Positions 1 through 7,724 of a stretch of DNA of 32,316 nucleotides are shown here, piece by piece. A program made the translations under genes and the position numbers. The DNA is from a bacterium (lineage in GTDB: Bacteria > Ratteibacteria > UBA8468 > B48-G9 > JAFGKM01): positions 1 through 32,316 of the forward strand of contig JALNXB010000019.1 of assembly GCA_023230585.1 (NCBI GenBank). Reading direction: 5' to 3'. Each line of letters opens with the position of its first letter. Position 1 is the stretch's first letter. The notes beneath the pieces were generated by a model. That model searched no databases, was not told the DNA's origin, and worked only from the letters and a program-made list of their open reading frames with translations.

Positions 1-1
1 C

Positions 2-100
2 AAAATCCGTAAAGTAAAAATATCAAATCACTGGATTGATTTGGAAATACCAAAACCGACACGAAAAATAATTGAGAAATTAAATTTGCATATTACTTAA
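2..100 (+). CDS. 3' end of an unidentified ORF, cut by the window edge
   Basis: Reading from base 2 there is an open frame of 32 codons ending in TAA at 98-100. The tail contains W-I-D-L-E-I-P-K-P-T and is rich in lysine and isoleucine. It resembles the C-terminus of some transposases in wording only, and I cannot name a family from so little sequence. The 243 bases after it are very AT-rich with no further open frame on this strand that looks coding. Confidence 0.35.
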   Translation, partial: KIRKVKISNHWIDLEIPKPTRKIIEKLNLHIT

Positions 101-343
101 AACTTGCAAAGTTACGGATTAAATAAAAATATTGATTATAAAAGGATTTCAATCTTCATGGTTATAAAAACGACGGGAAATTAGGTTACTAACAACATTA
201 AAACTAACACTGGTGATAGATTTTTTTAAATATAAAAAACCTTAAAAAACTACAAACTATAAAGAAAATGAACAAACAGATTATCAGTTTATGTTCTCCT
301 TTACGGTTCCTACTGATTTTCAATACTTTTGTTTTTTTTCTTT

Positions 344-512
344 TCACTTTTTTGAATTCAACTTAAAATATCTTTTTTTGTGCTCTTTGAATTGTTTTGA
401 AGTTAATTTCCTATCGAATGCTTTTTCTCCCATACCTGCAGATGCTCAACTTGCTCATAAATTTCCAGAATTGTATTATTAGACTATTTTTGTAATTCAT
501 CAATACTCATAG
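344..512 (-). pseudogene. Small decayed ORF downstream of the macro-domain pseudogene
   Basis: An ATG at 512 overlaps the macro-domain stop codon (ATGA overlap) and opens M-S-I-D-E-L-Q-K, which then hits TAG. Reading through gives I-L-E-I-Y-E-Q-V-E-H-L. A shift of frame then gives A-G-M-G-E-K-A-F-D-R-K-L-T and a lysine-rich tail ending in TGA at 346-344. The ATGA junction and the protein-like character of both pieces suggest a real gene of about 55 codons, formerly coupled to the macro gene and now broken by one nonsense codon and one frameshift. The family is not recognised. It could be chance coding in AT-rich DNA. Confidence 0.35.
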
Positions 513-1036
513 TTTTTGAAAAATTGATAGTGTTGCCTCATCGTAAATCACAAACCTGATTCTCTTTCTGATTTCAAATTGAGCAGCTCGCCAAGCACCG
601 TCTTTAACGCCACCTCTGCACTCTCTTCTATTGGAGATCCGAAAGCTCCAGTGGATATGGCACAAAAAGCAATGGATGACAGGTAATTTTCTTCTGCCAC
701 CTTCAGGCAGGTCCTGTAACATAGCACAAGTTTTTCCGCAGGATTCTTATCTCTATAATATACAGGACCCAGTGTGTGAATAACATATGGATTAGGCAGG
801 TTATACCCTTTGGTGGCAACCGCATCCCCTGTCCTTATTGGTGCTAACGGTTTACACTTCCCATACAGTTGCGGTCCTGCTTTCCTGTGTATCGCCTCGG
901 CAACTCATCCTCCGGGTACCAACTGTGCATTGGCAGCATTCACAACCGCATCAAACCCCTACTGCGCTGTAATATCTCCCCTCACACACTCCACCATAAC
1001 ATCTCTTTTTTCCGTTTTCATTTCTATTTCCACCAT
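507..1036 (-). pseudogene. Macro-domain (ADP-ribose-binding) protein, inactivated
   Basis: Starting at ATG 1036, the reading matches a macro domain of the YmdB/Appr-1''-p processing type: G-D-I-T-A-Q, then F-D-A-V-V-N-A-A-N, P-G-G, A-I-H-R-K-A-G-P, then V-I-H-T-L-G-P-V-Y, then the loop A-I-S-T-G-A-F-G-S-P and finally R-F-V-I-Y-D-E. Such proteins bind or hydrolyse ADP-ribose derivatives in the cytosol. There are three lesions. TAG at 961-959 falls just before G-F-D-A-V-V-N. TGA at 907-905 replaces the third glycine of the P-G-G-G loop. A frameshift near 560-575 separates the body from the R-F-V-I-Y-D-E end. It lies 33 bases downstream of the last defence gene on the same strand, so it may once have been part of that operon. 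Family identity is firm; inactivity follows from the three lesions unless they are assembly errors. Confidence 0.9.
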
Positions 1037-1069
1037 CTTTAAACTATTCTCATCAGAGATATGGTCTTA

Positions 1070-2095
1070 TCAAACTAAGCTTGACATAAATTTTAAGTCG
1101 CTATTTAATTGTTGTATTATTTTTTCGGTATCTGAAAAAATTTCAAGAGTATAGAATTTAATAAATTCCAATTCTTTATGCTCTTCTTGAAAAAGTGATA
1201 ATAACTTTTTATCAAATGCAGCTTTATCATTTATTATATCTGTATACCATTCTCTTCTGAATTGTAATATTATAGGGCTTTTAGTTGGCTCTTCAGTCCA
1301 AGTTAACAACGAATATCCAAACCAGACAGAGCAATTCTGTAATTGAATAGTGAAACCATAAAAGTTTATAGATTGACTGGCTTTTGTTTTCCATACATCA
1401 TATTCCCCTGTGTGAATTTTCTCTCTTATCCAGTTAATTTGACCAAATATTTTTTTATATGCTGTAATAAAAGCAGGGTTTTTAAGAATTGCTATCTCTT
1501 GTTTCATGAATTCCACCTCCCCTATAAAATAGTGGCTAATATATTTCTGTAGTGATTTTATAATTATATCCTCACAATTGAACAATTCTAAGATATCCTG
1601 CCAAAAAAGGAATTTAAAGTTTATTTTATACTCTACCTTCAAATAATCCTGTAACTCTTCAATAGTTTTTATAGGCGTACCTGAGGAGGAAAAATCTTTT
1701 ATAATTTCTTCCTCATAAAAACATTTTCTATGCTTCACTATAAGTAAAATTAGGTATTTATTGACAAAAGTTTCATAATCATTAACCAGTATTGCTTTAT
1801 ACCTTGAAATCTGGTTGGCACCTGATAAGTTTGCATAAAATTTATTCTCTATCAATATTACAGTATCTTTTTGGTTATCAATAATTAAATCAGGTGTGCC
1901 ATTGCTGTATATTTTTCTTGTATCAATTAAGAGAGGTGCGCGAAAAAAATCGTCGTGATATTTTTCTAATAGAAAAGAGAAAAACAATTTCTGAAACGGT
2001 TTATAAGCTTCTTCTTTTAAAATAAAAGACAACACTTCTGTTGTTAAATCCTCTGAACGTAGACCTGCAATTGATATCAAAAAATCCTCAGTCAT
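1070..2095 (-). CDS. PDDEXK_4-type nuclease, last gene of the defence operon
   Basis: A 341-residue protein with a PD-(D/E)xK active-site pattern near the N-terminus: T-P-D-L-I-I (Asp about 69), then I-L-I-E-N-K (Glu 83, Lys 85) and Gln 95 in the following N-Q-I-S-R-Y helix. This D...ExK...QxxxY layout is that of the PDDEXK_4 family (restriction-endonuclease fold), a group of predicted DNA nucleases common in defence loci. The remaining 240 residues are not recognised and could bind DNA or a partner. I place the start at ATG 2095, which overlaps the upstream stop by 8 bases, rather than at the TTG four codons earlier. The overlap implies translational coupling with the membrane protein before it. 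Cleavage activity is inferred from the motif only. Confidence 0.75.
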   Translation of the reverse strand: MTEDFLISIAGLRSEDLTTEVLSFILKEEAYKPFQKLFFSFLLEKYHDDFFRAPLLIDTRKIYSNGTPDLIIDNQKDTVILIENKFYANLSGANQISRYKAILVNDYETFVNKYLILLIVKHRKCFYEEEIIKDFSSSGTPIKTIEELQDYLKVEYKINFKFLFWQDILELFNCEDIIIKSLQKYISHYFIGEVEFMKQEIAILKNPAFITAYKKIFGQINWIREKIHTGEYDVWKTKASQSINFYGFTIQLQNCSVWFGYSLLTWTEEPTKSPIILQFRREWYTDIINDKAAFDKKLLSLFQEEHKELEFIKFYTLEIFSDTEKIIQQLNSDLKFMSSLV

Positions 2096-3440
2096 TTTTC
2101 TTTGCAAAAATTGAAAGACATAAGAGAAAAATTAACAAAACCAGAAAGCCTATACATTTTAAGAAGAGTATACCTGAGCTTAAAAATGCAGTTATTAATA
2201 TTCCGTAAAAAACAAGTATCATAGAAGATATGCTAATTTGCATCTGAAGAATATACATGTTGCGTTGCGTTATGTCATATACTTTTTTTGCTAATGTTTC
2301 TAAAAAATTCAAACGAGTTAATAATATATCGGGAACCTTGTGAAAATTACTGTAAGAGGGGTCATATTCTAATTCCCATTCTTTTCTATCTACAGTGTAA
2401 GGAGCGGATGTTTGATTTTGAGCCATATTATTTTGAAAAGGAATAGAATAATATGCAACTCCTCTTTGTAATAAATCTTTATAAACGTTTAGAGCTTCTT
2501 TATAAAGGGATGATTTTAACACAAATTTTGTTGTTACCTGAAAACCTGCTTGTAAATTTTTCCATGCTTTTATTGGTTCCCACCATTTTTTAGGATTAAA
2601 CCATCCAAATAGAGAAGTAAGTTTGCTATAGTATATATCACTTATTTTGTTTTTGATATCTAATATGTCTCTATGTATATTTCCTAAATTCTCATTTATA
2701 ACTTTTTTCAAATAAAAAAGGCTTTCAAAATCTTGTGCTATCACTTTCGCAATATGCTCATAAGAGCCGATATACAAATCATACTTTTGTCCTTTTTCTG
2801 CTTCTCCGGTTGGATATGTAACTCTCATAATTCTTTTATCCAATAGAGGCATTCTTAATATAAAACGTTTTGTCTCATTAGAAGCATGCATACTATAATT
2901 TATTTCAGCAATATAGTACCTTTTGGGAAATGGCGCTATTTCATTTATAAATTTCTGTCTATGAGTACCTCCAATTTCTTCGCCCCATAGATTTTCGGGA
3001 GGATTCTCGTCAACATATTCTAATAATTTAGGTAATTCTATTGGAGTTTCTTTTTCCTGTAGCAATAAAGTTGATATGAAGAGTATCCCATCGAATTGAA
3101 TTTCAATATTACTTTTTTTAATTTTGTATTTTACAACGTAAGGCAATCCAAGGATTGAATATGTTTTTTCAAATTTCACATCCTCAAATTCTTCATCATT
3201 TTTTAGTTCATCAGCAAAAATTTTTAGTTTATCTTTTTTTTGAATGTAAAAGCGACTAAGCCGCTTAATAAAACTTATTTTGGGAAGAAGCATTTCTGAA
3301 TATGGATAGTATTCAAAAAACTTAGATGCTTCGGTTTCAAAATCTTTTATTGTAATAAAATTGTTGCCCCAAAACAATCTATATCCTGACAAATAAAGTT
3401 TTTCAACTTTTAATTTTCCTGGCTCTAATTTTTCTTTCAT
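2088..3440 (-). CDS. Unknown protein with C-terminal membrane hairpin, defence operon
   Basis: A 450-residue protein of no family I recognise. The N-terminal 380 residues are charged and soluble-looking, with a W-rich stretch (W-F-N-P-K-K-W-W-E-P) near the middle. The last 55 residues form two hydrophobic segments separated by a short turn and end in A-K-K-N-D, which suggests a tail-anchored protein with its bulk in the cytoplasm. There is no signal peptide. It starts at ATG 3440, 81 bases after the DUF499 ATPase, and overlaps the next nuclease gene. In defence operons a membrane-anchored component often acts as a sensor, a tether or a membrane-damaging effector; which applies here is not shown by the sequence. 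Confidence 0.75.
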   Translation of the reverse strand: MKEKLEPGKLKVEKLYLSGYRLFWGNNFITIKDFETEASKFFEYYPYSEMLLPKISFIKRLSRFYIQKKDKLKIFADELKNDEEFEDVKFEKTYSILGLPYVVKYKIKKSNIEIQFDGILFISTLLLQEKETPIELPKLLEYVDENPPENLWGEEIGGTHRQKFINEIAPFPKRYYIAEINYSMHASNETKRFILRMPLLDKRIMRVTYPTGEAEKGQKYDLYIGSYEHIAKVIAQDFESLFYLKKVINENLGNIHRDILDIKNKISDIYYSKLTSLFGWFNPKKWWEPIKAWKNLQAGFQVTTKFVLKSSLYKEALNVYKDLLQRGVAYYSIPFQNNMAQNQTSAPYTVDRKEWELEYDPSYSNFHKVPDILLTRLNFLETLAKKVYDITQRNMYILQMQISISSMILVFYGILITAFLSSGILFLKCIGFLVLLIFLLCLSIFAKKND

Positions 3441-3521
3441 AAAATTATAGTTTTTTTAAACAAAGATATTTGTAATCGTCTGCCGATTTTTAAGAATTTT
3501 TTTCTAAACCATTATTCATGG

Positions 3522-6107
3522 TTATTGCAAGGTTTCATCATCGATTTCAATATTGGATTGCATAAAAGCTTCTTTTATTTTGTCTTCGTAGTCACTGATA
3601 GAAATCTCACCATCTTTGGCTGCAATGTCAATTTTTATATCCAGTTCTTTGAAAAGTTTGCTGAGATAAAGAACAGTACTTGCTAATTTAGAAAGTTCAC
3701 TTGGCGGAATGGTAAGTTTAAGCGTAACTTTTGAGTATTTTTTATCCTGTGGTTTTCCTTTTTCTTGTCCTTCCTTCGTTGTTTCAGACTCGCCTTTTAT
3801 AGGAGTAGTTCCTTTTGTTTCTTCCTCTTCCGGATATTTCTTCTGTTCAATACAGATAGATTCTTTTATCAGAATTTCTCCTTCACATAACATGCCGCTG
3901 GGTAATATGGATTCTATTTCCTGCTTAAAATATCTGCATACAGGTTTACCGTTTTCAAGTTCCCCTATCCCAAATAACCCTTCTTTTACGCCATATCTTA
4001 TTGCATTCTTTAAGACATCTTCATTGATTAAACGCATTTCTCCAGGAGTGCTAATAAACGCCTGATAAAGTTTTTTTGTTTCAATAAAATCCTTATCGTT
4101 TTTAAGATATCGTTCTTTTAATATAAGAGGCGCAATTTTTTCCAGTATTTCGCCGTCATTGGTTAAACGCTGGTAAACCTCATTATCCAAAGACATTTGC
4201 TTCCCGTATGTATATCTGCCCAAATCGGTTTCTTTCAGGCTATTATTTGCTGCGGGGAGATATACAATACTATAAAGATTTCTCAAACTCTCTATCATAT
4301 ATTCAGATTTTTCTTTCTTTTTATCTTTTACCTCTTTTTTCTGCTGGTCATTAAGCAGTTTTGTTTCTTCCCTTTCAATAATATCCCATGCATAATATTC
4401 TCGGATAGTTTTTTCAAGTATGGGTAGTTCGTCTTCTTTTGGACAGAGAAAAACAAGTGTATTTCTGTTGACACGCGGTTGTTGACCATAGTTGTCGATA
4501 AACTGCCTACATCTTTTCTGGTTATCATTACCACCATTGCTGAAAACTACAAGCTTTATTTCCTGTGTATCAGGAACATCCTTTGGATTCCGGGGATTCA
4601 AGAATATTTGGAAGTGTTCATCTGATATGTTCTTACGAATAAGGTCTTTTTGTATTTCTCTAACAACAGTATCTTCTACGTTTTCCATTTTTCTTAAGTG
4701 CAAACTGTTGAGATTAGGCTCACTGGTAAAGAAATACTTACCCGCGTCATGTTGTAAGAATAACAGTGCCTCATCCTTTAGTTTTGATACTGCTTCTGTA
4801 ATTATACTTGTGGGGAATGAAGTATCGGCAACAGAAAGTTTTATTTCTTTTAATGACACGCCTTTCTCATGACCACCTGAAAAAGAATATAGAAATATCG
4901 TTATTGCAGATTTAGTTCCAAATGAATAAGGTCCGTATGTAGTATCTTCAAGATATCTGTCTATTTTAGATGAACCGGAGTTATGCGAGGTTATATCAGC
5001 AGAAACAACTCCACTGTACTCGGAACCAATCTGGTTAATAAATTCTCCTCTTATATCAGTATTTTTCATATCAAAATCTGACAACCGTATAAAGGGGGCT
5101 TTGCTATTTCTTAATGCATGTACTATGAGAGATAAAAGCCGTAATACCCCCCTTGTTCTTTGGAATTTCGGGAAACTACCCCATCTATGGTAAAGCACAT
5201 CTATTACTTCAGGTTGGAAGGGAAAACTTTTACAAAACCTTTCCCGATAAACTGATTTTTCCATACCTTCAGGCAGGATTTTTTCTTTATCTGCGTAAGA
5301 AAGAAATTTATCAATATTCTTTTTGGCCTCTCTTGCTTCAATAGCGGAGAAAAGTCGCCTGTTTATAACACAAGATATTTCTTCATCACCGACAGGCTCA
5401 TATACTTTTTCAATTCTGCCTACTACTTTTTGTAATTGCTGGAATAATCGTTCTGCCGATTCATCGTAATGCTCTAATCGGCTGGCAGGTAATGTCATGA
5501 CAAGTAAACAGTTGCCAAGCGTACTGACTGCCTGTGTGAGTTCCTGAAGAAAGGCAAGGTTCTGAGCGGCAAGAGTAGACTCTCCGACTTTTACAGTTGC
5601 AGATTTAGTCTGATATGTTAAAACTTCATCCATCAGGATGAGCACGGGTGCCGATTCTTTCAAAAGATTGTAAATCCTTTCTTTTCCCGGAGCGCTTTTA
5701 CCTTTCAGCTTATCTACCTTCCCTGTCAGTTGTTCTTCTATCTCTTCCCACAGTGTTTTTTCTTGAGGGTTTAGTGATACTCCATCCAGAACTACTACTT
5801 TTGATTTCCATTCTTTGGTTTTGTGGTATAAAGCTATAAGAGAGTGAGTTTTGCCTCCGCCAAAAGGGGTCTGGAGCTGTATAACGGAGTCGCCGCCTTT
5901 CCCTTTTAATCGTTTTTCAGCGTTGGAAAGCAGGTTTTGTAGCCCATCGGTAAGATAGGTTTTTTGGAAAAAAAGTTCCGCATTACAATATTCAGAGGGC
6001 CCTCTTTTCTGGTGGACATTCCATAAATCCGCAGCAAAAATATCAAAAGTAGGCACCCCTGAAAGAACGTCTTTGTGTGGCATTGCTATCGTAAGAAATG
6101 GTTTCAT
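3522..6107 (-). CDS. DUF499 P-loop ATPase, BrxC/PglY-like
   Basis: An 861-residue AAA-like ATPase. Walker A is T-P-F-G-G-G-K-T-H-S at about residues 80-89 and Walker B is V-L-I-L-M-D-E at 155-161. The N-terminus, D-I-F-A-A-D-L-W followed by F-F-x-x-T-Y-L-T, is typical of DUF499 proteins, the group to which BREX PglY/BrxC belongs. Around residues 740-780 there is a low-complexity E/K/T-rich linker, followed by a compact C-terminal domain. In BREX this large ATPase is essential for defence and thought to assemble with the methyltransferase on DNA. ATG 6107 has a good ribosome site (AGGAG) and lies 33 bases after the preceding gene. Length fits a short family member, since BrxC is often over 1,100 residues. 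Function here is inferred from family and neighbours. Confidence 0.88.
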   Translation of the reverse strand: MKPFLTIAMPHKDVLSGVPTFDIFAADLWNVHQKRGPSEYCNAELFFQKTYLTDGLQNLLSNAEKRLKGKGGDSVIQLQTPFGGGKTHSLIALYHKTKEWKSKVVVLDGVSLNPQEKTLWEEIEEQLTGKVDKLKGKSAPGKERIYNLLKESAPVLILMDEVLTYQTKSATVKVGESTLAAQNLAFLQELTQAVSTLGNCLLVMTLPASRLEHYDESAERLFQQLQKVVGRIEKVYEPVGDEEISCVINRRLFSAIEAREAKKNIDKFLSYADKEKILPEGMEKSVYRERFCKSFPFQPEVIDVLYHRWGSFPKFQRTRGVLRLLSLIVHALRNSKAPFIRLSDFDMKNTDIRGEFINQIGSEYSGVVSADITSHNSGSSKIDRYLEDTTYGPYSFGTKSAITIFLYSFSGGHEKGVSLKEIKLSVADTSFPTSIITEAVSKLKDEALLFLQHDAGKYFFTSEPNLNSLHLRKMENVEDTVVREIQKDLIRKNISDEHFQIFLNPRNPKDVPDTQEIKLVVFSNGGNDNQKRCRQFIDNYGQQPRVNRNTLVFLCPKEDELPILEKTIREYYAWDIIEREETKLLNDQQKKEVKDKKKEKSEYMIESLRNLYSIVYLPAANNSLKETDLGRYTYGKQMSLDNEVYQRLTNDGEILEKIAPLILKERYLKNDKDFIETKKLYQAFISTPGEMRLINEDVLKNAIRYGVKEGLFGIGELENGKPVCRYFKQEIESILPSGMLCEGEILIKESICIEQKKYPEEEETKGTTPIKGESETTKEGQEKGKPQDKKYSKVTLKLTIPPSELSKLASTVLYLSKLFKELDIKIDIAAKDGEISISDYEDKIKEAFMQSNIEIDDETLQ

Positions 6108-6140
6108 TTTAATATCTCCTATCTATTTTGTGAATCAGTA

Positions 6141-7670
6141 TCATTTATTCTCATGCTTCCGAGTATATTCAAACAGTCCTTTTGATTGCCTGATAATTTC
6201 TCTACCTGAATCCTCTGTAAAATACCCCTCCTTTACGTCCATAATCATCTTGTATAACTCAAATACTGGGATAAACAAAATATTTTCCGATTTACAACTT
6301 TTTAACAATTCAGGGTCATTATCAAACGGTCTACTTCTTTCTCTTGGGTCTTTTCTTCTTTCATGATTGAAAATAAGTACTAATTTTAAGTCTTTTATTA
6401 CGATGTCGCTTGCCGAACAATATTGAAAAGCGTGTGCTCTAAATTCTTTTATCCAAGAAGCCTTAGCTCCTTTTTCTGTTCCTTTTACTTCAATAAGAAT
6501 TTTATCTCCAATTCTTAAATCCTCTTTTAAAGCAAGTCCTTGAATTTCTCTTTCTTTATCCATATCAATAACTTTCTTAAATTTCAAATCTTGTTCTAAT
6601 ATTTGTTTAACTATATCTTTTAATTTTTCACTTTTTTTAAACAAATCACTGTCATCACTATACAACATTTTATGCAAATAGGTGTATTGATTTTCAATAT
6701 TTTTTATTTTTTCCTCTCTCGCAAGTAGGTTCTTTTCATAATCTTTTTTAAAAAGAGAGAATTCTATTTCCTCTTTTTTAACTTTATGTGGTTTAAAAAA
6801 ATTATCTTGTAACCATCTAAATGTTTGAAGGTCAGGGTATATTTCTGTATTGCAAATATTAGGAAGAATATCTTGTAGGAGACAAAGTATAGCATCTGAA
6901 AGTTTTCTAATTTTCGGAGATATCAAAATTTGGTCATAGGCAAAAACAGCATAGTGATTATTATCTTCATCATCAAAATAAAAACGAGCTATTTTTATTT
7001 CTTTCTGTTCTTCTTCAACATAACCTTCCATATCATTAGAAAAAACTGCAGACATCCAATTTATTATAAATTTCAAATCATCATAATGAACAAATCTATT
7101 AAAGAAATTATAAAACAAATCATATTCAGTTTTCTTATTTAATGTAATGTTTTGTGCATATCTATTTGATAAATAAAAACCATAAGTAGAAAAAGCTCTT
7201 GCTTTTCTACAGGGAAAATCGGATAACCCTAAGATGAGAGAAAGTTTTTCTGAACTATCTCTATCTATATATTCATTGCCCAAAAAAACTCCTATAAAAC
7301 CTCCCTTTTTTCGTATTTGTTTGAAATAATCATACAGACTTTTTTTCGAAATTTGGATAGTATCATTCTCTGAACTTTTTATCGAGTTTTGCGGAGGTTG
7401 AAATAGCTTATTTCTTAATCTATTCCAGTCAATTTCTTCGTAATTATCGAAATTACAAGCACTAATATCCCAAAAAATAATTTCTATTTCTGAACTATCT
7501 CTTAGGAAATTTTGAATCCCATCAACAAATCCAGACTTCCCTTCGAAAATTTGGAATTTACTTTTTTCCAGCTCTTCCTTAACTTTAGGGTTAAAATCTA
7601 AAAGTAATACTCGAGGCAAAGAGCCTCTTTCCTGTGGAATAAATTTTTCTTCGGGTTTATCCGGATTCAC
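6141..7670 (-). CDS. PD-(D/E)xK-like protein with N-terminal Rossmann-like region and coiled coil
   Basis: A 509-residue protein without a name I trust. Residues 20-70 read as a beta-alpha-beta unit (R-V-L-L-L-D-F, then I-I-F-W-D-I-S), like a receiver or other Rossmann-type fold. Residues 110-290 are unassigned. Residues 300-335 look like a coiled coil. The C-terminal 150 residues carry D-K-I-L-I-E-V-K-G (Glu 394, Lys 396, candidate Asp 384), the ExK signature of a restriction-endonuclease-like fold, followed by K-L-V-L-I-F-N-H-E-R-R. It starts at GTG 7670 behind GGAG with seven-base spacing and sits between the methyltransferase and the ATPase, so it is a core position and not a passenger. 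Possible roles are nuclease effector or non-self sensor. The EVKG motif is seen; the rest is inference. Confidence 0.75.
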   Translation of the reverse strand: MNPDKPEEKFIPQERGSLPRVLLLDFNPKVKEELEKSKFQIFEGKSGFVDGIQNFLRDSSEIEIIFWDISACNFDNYEEIDWNRLRNKLFQPPQNSIKSSENDTIQISKKSLYDYFKQIRKKGGFIGVFLGNEYIDRDSSEKLSLILGLSDFPCRKARAFSTYGFYLSNRYAQNITLNKKTEYDLFYNFFNRFVHYDDLKFIINWMSAVFSNDMEGYVEEEQKEIKIARFYFDDEDNNHYAVFAYDQILISPKIRKLSDAILCLLQDILPNICNTEIYPDLQTFRWLQDNFFKPHKVKKEEIEFSLFKKDYEKNLLAREEKIKNIENQYTYLHKMLYSDDSDLFKKSEKLKDIVKQILEQDLKFKKVIDMDKEREIQGLALKEDLRIGDKILIEVKGTEKGAKASWIKEFRAHAFQYCSASDIVIKDLKLVLIFNHERRKDPRERSRPFDNDPELLKSCKSENILFIPVFELYKMIMDVKEGYFTEDSGREIIRQSKGLFEYTRKHENK

Positions 7671-7724
7671 TATACACTCCTTTTCCTTTCAAAAACAAGC
7701 AAATCAAATATCAACAAACCATCT

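Noticed and set aside
905..907. TGA in place of a conserved glycine in the macro domain, as if TGA encoded glycine (as in some candidate phyla)
   Set aside because: The same gene also has an in-frame TAG and a frameshift, and several intact genes here end in TGA at the expected length, for example the first MNT gene. Ordinary decay explains it.
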